Shown piece after piece: positions 47,816 through 60,316 of a stretch of DNA of 64,000 nt (positions within the stretch are counted from its first letter, which is position 1; the number at the start of each line of letters is the position of its first letter). Under the pieces are notes generated by a model. That model did no database searches, was not told where the DNA came from, and saw nothing but the letters and a program-made list of their open reading frames with translations. A program made the position numbers and the translations under genes. The stretch spans positions 1,534,844 through 1,598,843 of the forward strand of contig JAJEKV010000093.1 in assembly GCA_021234155.1 (NCBI GenBank), given 5' to 3'. The DNA comes from Isoetes taiwanensis (Eukaryota > Streptophyta > Lycopodiopsida > Isoetales > Isoetaceae).

Positions 47816-49489
47816 CGATAAGCGCTAGAGGTTAGCTTTAGTGATGGCAGGTCCATTCTAAAAGCTTCTAAGCGGTCACTAGCGGCGTTAATCATTGAAT
47901 GTGACTAAGATGGTTCACAAACTACCCCACAATCAAAGTTAGCGGCTTCGGTTTCTTGATCAATGGAAACATGTCTTTGTCGCCACTTTGGTTTACTGTA
48001 CAACTATAAAAGCAGGTAGCTAGAAAAGAGAGCACCCATGCAATTATAAGTTACAAAAAAGCAATTTTTAAGCGTGCCAAATTTGGCGAGGAATCCGGTT
48101 TCTTTACCTGAAACAAGCATGCTTACGTGTAATATTACCATGGTAAAGACCTTTCGAGTTGTTTATTAGATTTAAACATGCCATAACGGTCAGAAAACCT
48201 TATTTAAAAGCGAATCCTATCATCTGAGGCCACATGAAATTTGATCCTACTACTAAACATATTAGATCCTTAGAGACAACAAGCATTTTATTCCTGAGAC
48301 CAAAGAACATCTAAATTTCACCAAAATAACATTGAAATATGTGCCCCAGACAAATTTTAAGAAAACTATTATATGCCCTATCTAAAATTTCATATTGTTA
48401 GACTTGTTCTTGGAAATCTCAACTTTCCATTTTACCCAGACTCGCGCAGAGACTTCATCTGAATCCCGCGGGTACTTCCATTGAAGACTTCATGCTTCCA
48501 AGACTCCTTGACTCAGGAGTCTTCTCTGATTCGCTTAGAACCTTTCAGATTGTTGCTGAGGCAGCTAAAAACTGGTTATGAAGCAGCGCCCGCTTTTTCT
48601 AATTCGTTCTGCGGCACCACGTTGCCAGAAAGATTGCCTTACGTCCGCAAAAAATAATTGCCGATCCGCCAATGGTTCCGCCGCCCTGAATGGCGACCTT
48701 TCCTAATAATAATAAAATAAATAATATTAAAAACTAAAGGCCGCGATCTGAAGGTCGCGACCTGTGACTGAACGCCCTCTATAAGCCAGAAAGGCACGAT
48801 TCAATTGCGCCCCGATTTCTGCCAGAGAATCCTCGATTCTGCCATGAAAGTGCCCCGAAATTGCTACAGATTGCCCACTGCCTGGTATATTGCTTTCTCT
48901 GTTCTGATCTATTCACGCCAAAGTAGCTCTTTGGTTAATCCAGCTCTGTCCGGAGAATGGCTTCGTCAGATTCTACATTTGAGGAGTTTCCACAATATGC
49001 AGCATAAATCCACCTCTTTTTCTGTAGATGTCTCGTTGATTCTGAGATAATCACGATAATCGCAGAGCTTCACAGCCATTATCTGTTGTTAAGCGATTAG
49101 AGTTTTTGCATGAAATTTATTTCATATCTTTTTTTTTACTCCTGGTTTATTCAGCATTGTAGCAGATAAATTCTCCATCTTATTTGTGGAAGGCAGCTCC
49201 TGTTTTTCAAGGAAATGATTCTTGTTTGATAGTATTCTACACAACACCTCTTCAAGAGAATCGCCATGTCTATACTTGAGGTTTGAGCTAATATAAATAC
49301 TTTTATCCTTCTAAGTACTCTTTAGATTTATCAAGAGTACATGGTTCCCTACTATTGAGGAAAGCTTACAATCCTGGAGTAAATCGCTTGCTTGTTAACA
49401 AAAATACAAGCATGAAATTCTGCTGTGATCTGTTGTGGCAGTTTTAGGCTTTGTATAAATTTATTGTTTAAAGCTTCTATTATTACCAG
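47816..49489. other. Intergenic stretch, possible 5' region of an unrecognised gene
   Basis: Mostly AT-rich. An inverted repeat AGACTCCT...AGGAGTCT lies at 48501-48522. GC-richer sequence at 48440-48980 could be a 5' untranslated region: CCTCTATAAGCC at about 48775-48786 is TATA-like, and an ATG at about 48958 opens MASSDSTFEEFPQYAA before a stop. This could be the first exon of the gene suggested by the exon at 49490. Confidence 0.3.
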
Positions 49490-49553
49490 GACAATGTAGA
49501 AGACTTTGATGAAACTGAATTGGATGAGTTAAAGATGGTTTGCATTAAGCTTG
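49490..49553 (+). CDS. Candidate 64-nt internal exon of an unrecognised gene
   Basis: Preceded by a pyrimidine-rich TATTATTACCAG and followed by GTAAGC. The open frame reads DNVEDFDETELDELKMVCIK then LG, an acidic, protein-like peptide rich in Asp and Glu. No other exon could be joined with confidence. An in-frame candidate start lies at about 48958, 0.5 kb upstream. I do not recognise the protein. Confidence 0.35.
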
Positions 49554-51610
49554 GTAAGCATTGATGTCTTAATTTGTCATCACATGCTACTAACTTCTAT
49601 GGATGTGTGATACTAGTAAGGGCGTTAGGGACATAGCTAGCAGGATGAATTACGCTAACACCATATATGGTCTCCCACATTTTTCCCGCATAAAACTCTC
49701 CACAGCCAGGGGCTTGGGCTGATTCCCATTGCTATCGCGACTTCAAAATTATTGCTAAAAGTTAATGCTAAGGATTGACTTTGGTTTAATGGTGGAGGAT
49801 TCCAGAAAGCTACGGTCGACACTGAATTTAGTCCAGGTTAGGCTCATGGGAGCGATAGCACTTTAATACTCCCATAAAACTTTTTCACGGATAGAATCAC
49901 GAAAAGAAACACACGATTTTCCACAGCGCTAGAAGATGTTCCATGCCTTCCTATTCTTTTAGAATTCCATGCAGAAAAAGAGGGGAGAACTTGTAAAGAA
50001 AATATAAGGGCAAACAAGTGGAAAAAGGAGGGAGAGCTTGTAGGGAAAAATGCCGTGAACTCGACCCATCACTCAAAAGGGCCCACGGGATTGAGGAGGT
50101 CGGGATATGGCGGTATTCCAAAGCCCTTGGTGGCTTGCCTTCCGGCCCTTGTTCCCTCTGAACTCTAGATCATAAGTTCTTTACGCCATAAATACCACAC
50201 AACAACTCCACATTTACTGGTAAATTACGAAATATTACGTACAAAGGGACAGCGAAATGCAATAACTCTTCGCCGGTATCCCACCAGTATTACTGAAGTA
50301 ATGCCCTTCGCCAGTGGGGCTTCCATCCCAGCACCCTATCTCTCGAGGTGGGTGCCATTGCCTCGGTCCACGGCTCAACTGCATGCAAAATCAGTCGAGC
50401 AAAAACCTTCCCAAAAAAAAAAAGGCCCAACTTAAAAACCCACCAGATTCAAACCCCATATCATCAACGTAAGGTTTTGGCATACTTATAAATGCTAAAA
50501 TAAACAATCATGCGCCATAACACACGCCCTTTCTTCAATTCGCGGAGATAATGGTAAATCAAAATACTTGGTCCCGATTGCATCATATGTAAAGAAACCT
50601 ATCATCAAATTTGTTTTAGCACAACGGCTTACAACCTTATTGTCAACCGAGGGGTTCGAAATTAATCGCCATGACAAGTAAAGCAGCACGGTACATATTT
50701 AAGGATCGGAAATACACAAATTTATAGTGTAGTTTTCCGAAAATCTATAGAAAATTTTATAAAGATGGCCTAAAAAATGCTTTTTTTTTTTTTTTTGTTA
50801 TCAAAAATTTTTAAAATGGCCAAATTTTTCAGGGTCGGACCCTCCAATTTTGAACCCTGGTGTCAACTTATCTGAAAGCCTAAACTATTCAGATGTCCCG
50901 AAAGGTGACTTGGACCATTTTTCTACCGCTGGATCTTAATCTAGAGAAACAAACGGCATTAAAAATTGATCTTCTCATACCTTGTCAAAACGTCATGCCA
51001 TCCGACTTGTATGAAAAGCTTTGGAACGTCGTGCATTGCTACTGGAATAAACGATTCACCTTCTCATCCTGACTTGTAGAAAAACTTCAAAATTGGAAAG
51101 GACCATTGGATATGTTTGTGATGAAGGTATGGCCTATCCTTTTGGAATTTGGAACGAAAGAAAAGATGTCACATAATAATGGCATCCTGTAAAACTTTCT
51201 TACATGATTATTACGGCTGCATAAGTAGAAAGCTGGCATAATTAGCTCCACTCATTACTGCCACTTGCATTTTGGATGCTCACTTTAGTATAAATGAATA
51301 TGTGTATTTGCCCGCAGAGTTTGAAGTACGCTTGTCACGATGCAGGTGGATGTTTTCATCGGTTCCACAACTAACCCACATATGCAATATTCTTTGGTAA
51401 ACCTCACGCCGAACTACCGATTAATTGGCTTTATCTAATGAGCAGGGCTTTGAGAGTGATGTGATCATGTCAATATAACAACACAATAATAGGGGGTTTC
51501 AGGGGATTTGATATGGATGTAAAAATAACAATTCCTGACGCCATAGACCATATCCCAAAAACAATTGAGTGGGTTGTCATAAAAAAAACATAGATCTTCA
51601 ATAAAAAATA
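49554..51610. other. Intergenic stretch, no gene recognised
   Basis: AT-rich, with a run of 16 T at 50781-50796. Open frames are short and without motifs. Confidence 0.35.
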
Positions 51611-51611
51611 A

Positions 51612-51692
51612 TTATATTAGCTCATTGGTTATGTTGGTCAAAGTAGTCTTATTAGGACATTGAGTTATTTTTGTAGAGGTTCGAGCCCCCAT
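51612..51692 (+). other. tRNA-like sequence, possible SINE head
   Basis: TAGCTCATTGGTTA (51618-51631) resembles a Pol III A box and GGTTCGAGCCC (51678-51688) matches the B box. Spacing is roughly that of a tRNA with an extra arm. The sequence does not fold into a clear cloverleaf, so it is a SINE or tRNA remnant at most. Confidence 0.35.
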
Positions 51693-52589
51693 ATTTTATA
51701 CTCTAAAATCTTAAGCAAACCCGTATAGAAGCTCGATATTCCATCAAAATCTTAGGCAAACTCGTATTTTGTACCTTAGAATCATAGGTGCCTCCAATCA
51801 TAAATGAAGATAAGCAAAATGAGATCTGCTAGGAGGCTTCAACATACGATCTGGGCCATAGGATCGACGGATCCGACGATTGTGGTGGTCCCGGGTGCAC
51901 CTCGTTTAGAATATGTAGCACAACAACTACTACGAGGAGGATCGTATATGCATAGCCAATTCCTTATGATTTTTCTCATTTACACAATCTATCAGTAGCT
52001 TTAATCCACTCATTTTGGACAGAAAGGATTAATGTGAGGTAAAATTTGGAGAATCACGGTACAAGATCGGTTATTATCTGGTGTAAGAATTGTGAATACG
52101 AAGTGTGACCACAGGCGGGATGCGGGTGATCGAGAGATCCCTGGTGTTTGATGTGTTAAGTTATTTCGCTGGTGTTTAGTAAAAAGTTGAATAAAGGAAA
52201 GCGTTATCAAATTAATGCGTAACGATGAAAGGTAAACGAGGATGGAAAAGATTCAAGGATTTAAAGAGGGGCCCTATGTGGAAAGTAAATAGACCCAGGA
52301 TAAGGAAACTAGAATGACAGTCTAGATTAAGGGAATAAACAGTAATAATACTTCTAGAGCACTAAATGCATATAGCAATGAATTCTTGATACCTATGATT
52401 TATGTTGCCCACATTCAAGCGAGCTTGGAAGTTTATTTCGACATTAAAAAGACACCCTTCTTTCAACTAGCAAATATGTTGTTGCTTCCTCTTTACTTTA
52501 AGCTACGCAACTTGAGTGTTGGTAGATCAATATGTAGCATCATGTCCTTACCCAACTCTCAGCAAATAATATGTTTTAATTTTCTCTCT

Positions 52590-52811
52590 GGGTGTTTGGT
52601 CTAGTGGTAACACACTAGTTCTTGCAACTATAGGTCTCGGAGTTGAGACGCTGCATCGCACTACGAATTTGTTGTAGATTCAGCTGAAACCACGAGCCTT
52701 GATAAAGTGGTTGGGGGCCCAGTGAGCAATGTAGTGTGGTGTGTGGTCACATGTCCAGTTGGATGCTGCCTAGTGGCGTGACGTTAAAATACTATCTATC
52801 TATCTATCTAT
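52590..52811 (+). mobile_element. tRNA-derived SINE
   Basis: Starts GGGTGTTTGGTCTAGTGGTA with an A box (52597-52608) and has a degenerate B box GGAGTTGAGAC (52639-52649) at tRNA-like spacing. A tRNA-unrelated body of about 140 bp follows, then a (TATC)n tail at 52792-52811. The head resembles tRNA-Glu/Asp-type A boxes. No target duplication could be fixed. Confidence 0.6.
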
Positions 52812-54330
52812 TAAGAGAGAGCATTGTTTCATAGAGACTAGCATGAGAATTATAGGAAGTTCACAAATATGATACTTATACAGATTGTTGCTGGCTGCAC
52901 ACCAGTAAAGGATTGAATAATTTGAAGAAACTAAGTTGATGATGATAACATATTTGATGCACCTTCTATCTAGCAATTTGTTTCAAAGCTTGGCTTAATG
53001 GAAGTAGGTAGCAAGAATATGTATAGAGCAGATGAAGCAAGTAATTGCTTAAATCTGATATGCGATCATTAGAACTTGTATTGAATAAGAAGATGTGCTC
53101 ACGTTTCATCTTCTCAACAAACCAGAGATGGGGGCGATTACAAACAATGATCACTAAAAGAGCAGCTCTTTCGTGGCAGCATAGCATTTTGTTCTATTTT
53201 TTCTCATGTTCCTTTGTAAGAGAGATATCTTATTTGTCTAACATAATCTAAGCATTTATGCAATATGATGGATAATATTTTGCGTCGCCATCGTCAAGTG
53301 CAGATATACGCAAATAAAAAGCAAGGTACAAGGACAATGATGACACGAACGGGCTCGAAAAAAAGTGGTTAGTTTCCTTCCATCTATGTGGGCTGACCCT
53401 TGTGTTCTTTTGCTGCACTTGTCAGTGATCCAGCAAGTTGGTAGATTTTGAGCTGTCAAACATTATTTATCACGTAAAATGGCTTTCAAGGTTCAGAAAA
53501 AATGGAACAAAATGCAGCAATTGTTACTTTATTCGAGCATGCTCTCTCACATGAATAATATATGCACAAATGGGCCTAATACAACACAATAGGTGACATG
53601 TCTCAAACATGGTAACTACAGCTTACTTGAGTTCTATAACTGCTAATTTTGTGTTTGATTTGGAATATATGGGAATATTTATTGTCTCTTTAATGTGGAA
53701 ATGAAGGATATCATGCTCATATAGTTTTTCTTACTTATTTATAGCAGCTAAGAGAATTCTTTTTGTAGTGTCGCACCTCATGTATTCCCATATATTTCTC
53801 CTTAGTAACTGATAGAAGATGTATTTTCTTCCATCTTTTTTTCTAGTCGCTACACTTTATAATACGTTCTTGTAGTTTATCTATCCGGCGCTATCCTTAT
53901 TGACCCTATAGTTTTGGTGTGATTCTTATAGGTTTCCATTGCAGCATCAATTTGTAGACATTGTGAAAGGTTTACATACACAAAGATAAGAGATTGTAGG
54001 ATGTATCACTACCCATCGATATCATTGCTCAAGATAAAACCATCAAAACCTAAGTCGACATTTTCTTCCAAGTTCCTAAGACAAACAATGAGCAAACAGC
54101 CCCAAGATCCCAAGAACAATATCATAATGCTCAATCTGATAATAGAGGAAATACAAAAAGGATAGGGAAATAAAAAAATTATATATCATGTAAAATTTTG
54201 AGTACAATAGGTTGACGATTGTCTCGCTACGGTATTGGTTTATGTTTTCACATGGTGGGAATTTTTGTGAAGTTGGAATCGTTCCACCAAGAATTGAAGT
54301 TCTAAAATGCAACAGCAATGGTTCTATTTA
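52812..54330. other. AT-rich stretch, no gene recognised
   Basis: Short open frames on both strands near 52966-53459 overlap each other and show no motifs. Confidence 0.35.
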
Positions 54331-54750
54331 GAGCCAATCCCAATCAATATGCAACTTGTAGGAACCAAGACCTCCTACAAGAGTCATCTCTATGGTTCAA
54401 CCTCAATAACTCATAGCTTCATAAATCCTAATAAACATTGTAGGATATCATGCACGAGACTACTTTGTTAAAGTATGATATATTACTGAGCAGCGAGATT
54501 ACTTCACTGAGTTGACTCTTCTAGAATCAGAAATATCATGGAATTCAGTATCTTTCCCAAGATGGTTTTGCCGCTGAAACTGTAAACATTTAAGCACAAT
54601 CTACAACATGCTATGGCCAGTGTAAAGTAGTGATTGTATTGAATTTGATATAAAAGCATTCTCTGTCAATAGAAATCTTTTATCCCCTATGTTCCACACA
54701 AAGTATGAGGAGTCATACGTGACGTGCTTCTATTGGGATTGGCAATCTCC
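54331..54750. mobile_element. Possible MITE bounded by a 12-bp perfect inverted repeat
   Basis: GCCAATCCCAAT (54333-54344) is inverted as ATTGGGATTGGC (54732-54743), 387 bp apart. A separate perfect stem CTTGTAGGA/TCCTACAAG with a 9-nt loop lies at 54355-54381 just inside the left end. No clear target duplication and no coding capacity. Confidence 0.4.
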
Positions 54751-55129
54751 ATGGTAGTGTATGTTTATACAAAAAATGCATAGAAAATTATGGTTTTAGC
54801 ATTGAACTGCTCCACGTCAACCATTTGTTTCTAACTATTTAATACTACAAAGATTGTTTATTTAAACATTTACAGTTTCCATGCATTGATGCTATTTTAA
54901 TGATATCTATGTTTAGTAAACAGTCCATATAAGTTAAGTTGGCATTCATATGAGGTTCAAATGTAGTTGGATCGAACCATTGGATGGGAATTTAGAGGAC
55001 CTAGAGTGTTGTAGCAAAGTAACTTTGAAAAGTACACACAAACAATGGCGTTGTCACAAGATATGGCGGTAAATGGTTGTACCGAAGATTTTGGTATGTA
55101 TGCTACGCGCTTTGTGTGGGGGTGGGTGG

Positions 55130-55147
55130 GGGAATTAATTAATTCCC
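55130..55147. repeat. 18-bp perfect palindrome
   Basis: GGGAATTAATTAATTCCC, preceded by a G-rich run from 55116. Probably a chance AT palindrome with GC clamps. Confidence 0.5.
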
Positions 55148-58100
55148 ATGGTTGGGATGCATCATTTAATTAATTTTTAAAGGTGGGTTTGTTTGGGGCT
55201 TAAAACAGCAAAGCCTCAAGCACTATGGATTTACCTTATTTTATGGGCGGAGAGCTACTTTGCATCATGGCAAGGTAGGAACATTGCTTCAGATAACTAG
55301 CCAGGATGAAGACCTCACAACCTGCAATATTCAAAAGAAGCATATGTAGATAGGTTCAAATATATTTTCAAATCTCACAAGGGCTAATAGCTAAGGTGGT
55401 TTATACGTATGTAAGTTCAAACATATTTCTCCATAAAGTGCTGGTGTGATTTCTATACAGCCACAAGCTTAGCAAATCCGGCCTTTGGAGTATTAAAGCA
55501 ATATAAAGTCCCAAACTTACAATATATTAAGCGGTGATTTCTTCGTTTAATTAGAGAAATTTGGTTTTCTGGCTTCAGAGATTAAAGAGAACGCAAGCAT
55601 TCTAGAAAGCTAAAGTTATTACTAATAAGCAAATTGCAAATGAAAGTGAGCAATATTTTTTGCTCGCAATATTATTATCCGCTGCAAGCACTTATGGCCC
55701 TACCACTGTTGGTAATCAATAAAACTAAACAACATAATGTTGAAAGTACTGGAAATCACATGTATGTTTTTGACCAGAGGCAAGTGCTGCGATAGCTCAA
55801 GGTAAGCTTTATGGGAGGAGTTGAATATCATTCCTGACAGCCAGGCTGATGTCGAAGATCGCCATGGCGATTCTGACAAGCTCCGGCATTACCTTCGGAT
55901 ATGAATACACAACTTTAGGATAATAATACACAAGGTCGATTTCTAATCAGTAAAAATGTAAGAAAATATACACAATTCCAAAAAAGCAAGACTTTTATAA
56001 TATTTCAGTCTTAATATCTTCAACACCATTAATGCCAAAACTTCACTCAATCTGAGTTTCAGAAACTTCTGAAGAATGCCAAGATCCTGGCCATTCCCAT
56101 TCTATGCCTTACCTAAGGCAACGAGATTCATTCCATTGAATCGTGAACCATGGAATTTCTACTTCATTGTGATTACGACATCCCCGACACTGTTAATCGG
56201 TATCCAACAATTTCCAGCTCACCAATCTAATTCCACTATCTGTAATTTCTGTTTCCTTCGATATCGGGTCTTCAAACCCAGGTCAGATTTAGAGGTGTTC
56301 ATCGACCAAACCGGGATGATTGTTTGTTGATCATCAGATAATGGTAATACTACATTTAAATTTCCGTTCAGTGGTTTCGAAGCTTTTCAAATGTCTTATC
56401 ATGTAAATGAAGTCCTTTTTCCGCCTTTCTCTAGCGTAGAGCCCGGTGGTTCCCCGAAATTTCTTCGAAAACCTTTCGACGAACGGTTCAGATCGTATCC
56501 ATGTTACCGTGATCGTCGATTGATGGTTTGATGTTCTGCACGCTCGAGTCAGGACTTCTTTCTGCTCCTCTTCTTCTTCGCTTCACAGCTATTCGCTATT
56601 TTCTCCGGTTCTAAGAACGATTCCCAAAAACTCCTGTGACTTTGTTTTCATTATATTCCGCGAAACGCTACGTGCTTCTGCATCAGGAGCTAATTTCAGA
56701 AGTGTTCCCAGCTTAAAGAAGGTGTCAAGAACGCACCATCATCTGAACCAATTCCTGACCATGGCATAAATATATCGACGCGAAGCTCGCCTTTGAGAAC
56801 AAAATCCCTTCAGCTGCCCATGAGAACTTTATTTATCTATGAAGTATTCCCGATACTTTTCTTTGTTTTCGCGGCCCACCTCCTCATTACCGTGATTGAC
56901 ATTGGTAGAGGTGTGCCTCTTGGTGCATTGGTCCTCTGAGTTATTTTAGCCCAACCTCGTTGTGCAAGATATACCACTTCTATTGATCGCCGATGGCATG
57001 GGTATTGAAATTCTTTATCATTTTCTGCTAACCAGCCCTGTTCTTCATAAGCACCTCAGGGAGACATGTAACTCCTCGATTGACTTTATCGCATAAAGGC
57101 TTAGTAAATGAATCGATTCAAGAGCATGACTATGTGGATAATCTTGTGGCATTGTCATGCTTGTAAATCCCTGGCTGAAAGACCGTATTTTTACTCTATA
57201 CAAAGTATTGAAACCAAGATAATCAATAAAAACCATGGTAGCATTTTCCGACACTGCTCCCCCGACAAGAACAATGATTTTGTTATCGCTCACAATGTGC
57301 ACTTTTCTTTCTGCTTCCTCGGCTTTCTTCTCAGTTTATAGGCTAGTATAGTTTTAGGAAAACAAGGGAAGATTTCCCAGACGTGATCCTTATAGTTGGC
57401 CTTGGATATAATCAAAATCCACAATTGCCATATCAAGTAGCCTCTTCATTGAGTTCGTGCAAATACCGCCACAAGCTCCCTCCATAAGCTGTCAATTTAT
57501 CTTATATGCTACATAGGATAGCACCTCATGGTGCACGTGAGTTCTTGGTGTCTTAAGGTCTCTGCCATGTGCTTTGGTCACGATAACCGTGCTGTAATCT
57601 TTAAATACCTTTCTTCCCAAAGAATCTCATCCATAAGCCGGGCTATCTTCAAGATTGTTCATGCCATCGGTATTTGGAGAAATGTTTTACCAAAAATCTT
57701 CTCCGTACGCTTCTCCATGATCATCCGAGCTTCCGGCACGTCTTACTGCCATAAATCGCCATGAACTTGCCCATGGTTCACAGTGCATAAATAGAAGCTT
57801 CGTTGCCTTTGCCTTGGACCTTCAATGTAAGGGCCACTTCAACAAAATCCTCAAGAATGAAATGCTCGTTAGGAAAAAATTGCTTTCAAAGAAAAAAAAT
57901 CGCTGACCAAGCCGCAAGAAAATGAATAGGCTAACCTTCCAAGTCGATGATCATAGCCCGTTGGTCCCCTGAGGACAATCCTAAAGCCTTGTGTCATATT
58001 ATGCAACAAGAAGCTTCCACAATTGGCTCTCTATAAACAAAGGTTCCAATTATATCGTATCGAATAGATAATTAACATGATGCCCTCAAGCTTGGATGAT

Positions 58101-59502
58101 TTCCATTGAGTAACTGTTCTCTCTTTGCTTAAACTTTGTAAAATTCCATGCTATAGTTCAATCGCCCATCATGAAGAAGTTAAAAGAATCAGCAGCAAAA
58201 TGCCGTGGGTTTAAATAATGTAATTTTTTTTTTGTTCTGAACTCTCGTGTCTCAATTCGGGTTATTATTTTTCGCAAAACAAAATAATACTTGTAGTAAT
58301 ATTATACATCACGTTATCGCGTATACAAAGTAATTACTTCAGATAACAAAAAGGCACAACATCCTCGCCGTGAACTCCCAGAGGGCACTCTTTAAAGTTC
58401 TCTATTAGAGTTTTCTGTACATGAACAAAGTAGGAATCTAAATTGCGGCCATTGTAGTCGGAGCCATTCAATAAGATACTAACTTTGGTAGAACCAATTC
58501 ACTCTATGGATAAATTTTCTTAAACCTTTCGAAGCCACGAAACCGCAAGTTTTTCCTCCATAGGTTGAACTTTGAGTTCCTGTGCATGCAGTATCGGTCA
58601 AGCATTGCATTGATGTATGGGGCTGACACCGATATGTAGGTGGATGATGTAGAATACTGGCCTTTTACTTCATCTACATTTAACTTCCCAAGTTTAATCT
58701 TGTATATTTGTCTTTGTACCGGGTTCTACCTTCTCAAGAGAGAATGCACTTGGTGTAGGAGGGGAGGCATGAGTACTCGTAATGAGGGATTCTCAACCTG
58801 GCCTAAGATATTGATTAATGAAGGTGTCATAATCCAGATCTTTCATGATGATTCACCAACCTACCACGGAGCAAATGTCCTTTCTGAAGTAACCGCATCT
58901 AAACCGCTAGTATTCATACGCTGAGGTAGCTTTGTTGTCCTAGTAGCCTTTGGGCACAAGGAAAGAGTTTTTATCCGCCGACAACTCTTCTCAGACTTGG
59001 TCAAGCCAGCAGGCTATCTGCTGGCACCTTAATACCGAGAGACAATAATCATATGATGGCGCATCCACCATAGCTCCTTTGCAAAATAGTTGGTACACCT
59101 TAAGTTACCAGTCGGCTTATTCACTTTGCTTTGCAACTATGATGGACGGTCGAAGTTCTGCCATCCTGATGTACCCACAACCGTAACCGGTTCCCCAACG
59201 CTACATATAATGCATCCGGACTTTATTCATCGGTTATGGTTGGCCGAAGATTAACGTCAGTCATTCGGCCCTTTACCGGCCCCTAAGAAGAGAGGCGTGA
59301 ACCCCTGCTGGGTCCCTTTGATATGCGGTATCGCTAGCAATCATGCACCACTTCCTGACTTCCGGAGTTTATTCGTGACAGTTCTTCCAACATTTGACCG
59401 AAGAGGTCAAGTGCTGTATGAAGAGCAAAAGATAACAGACAAACATTCAAACAAAGAGTTCTGCTGAACGCCAATCGTTAATCTCAAGCTATACTATTAT
59501 AA
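55148..59502. other. Long stretch without recognisable genes
   Basis: Open frames at 56076-56330 (+), 57045-57302 (-), 57528-57764 (+) and 58640-58924 (+) show no motif I can name. Composition and patchy frames from about 56.4 to 59.4 kb suggest old transposon sequence, but I cannot assign a class. Confidence 0.3.
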
Positions 59503-60316
59503 TTGGAACCCCCGAGAAATTCCGGGCATCGATTATCAACAGTACACTTTAAAAACCCCTATTCCATGAAGAGATATGCAAGCAAAACATTTTACCATGA
59601 GTGTCGGAGGAACGCGACCGCGATCCTTTGGTGCTGTCGCTACCAAGCAAGAGCACCAAACTTCCATAAATGCGAACGCTTAATCGATCCTGGAAGGTAC
59701 AAAGAAAAAATTCTCAGAAAGAACAAGGATCGCGGTCAAGCATCATTCTGGATAAGAAAAGGATGGATTATTAGGGACCGCTTCAGGAAACGCTAATCAA
59801 TTCTCGAGCAATCTATAACCAACTAATAAAGGATCGACAACATCGTAATCACATCCGCCGGTTTTTCATTGAAGCGTACCTTAAGAAACCAAAATGCGTC
59901 ACCGGACTAGTGCTGAAAAAAAAGCCGGAAATTACCTTCTTTAAGGGCGGCGATCGAGACATGAAGGGCGCCGGATTTTACGCTAAGTTTTTTGTGGAAG
60001 AAGAACCTTTAACTAAAAAATCGCGAATAAAGCGAATATAGCTTCGGAGCCTGGCGAATTTCCGCTTGCTAAATGCCTCCTGCCCATCGTATTGGCATCA
60101 GACGCGGTCAATTTCAGACGCGGCGCGATGACCGCTGGACCGCATAGCATGGTCAGATTAATACCGTGGAATTTTACGTCCGCCGATAAAATGCGTCTGG
60201 ACATAAAGGCTGGTATATTAAATTTACTCAAGAAAGATAGTGCCCGTCAAAACATAAAATCCGCCGAGACAGGGCAGCCAGACGTATCGGCTCTTAACGC
60301 CAATGAAGTGTTTTGA
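59503..60316 (+). other. Three adjoining open frames, possible frameshifted unknown gene
   Basis: Frames 59503-59796 (97 codons), about 59773-60039 (no ATG; contains KKKPEITFFKGGDRDMKGAG) and about 60024-60316 (contains PHSMVRLIPWNFTSADKM) follow one another on the + strand with small overlaps. Together they would encode about 270 residues, very rich in Lys and Arg. This could be a real coding region with indels or a coincidence. No family recognised. Confidence 0.25.

Noticed and set aside
49713-49870. Inverted repeat around TGCTATCG as another MITE
   Set aside because: The matching arms are only about 8-10 bp with gaps, within chance expectation.
52590-52665. A functional tRNA gene
   Set aside because: The B box is degenerate, the acceptor arms do not pair, and a SINE-like body and tail follow.
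59503-60316. Insertion from a giant virus or organelle
   Set aside because: I considered this because of the Lys/Arg-rich frames, but no viral or organellar protein motif is visible.
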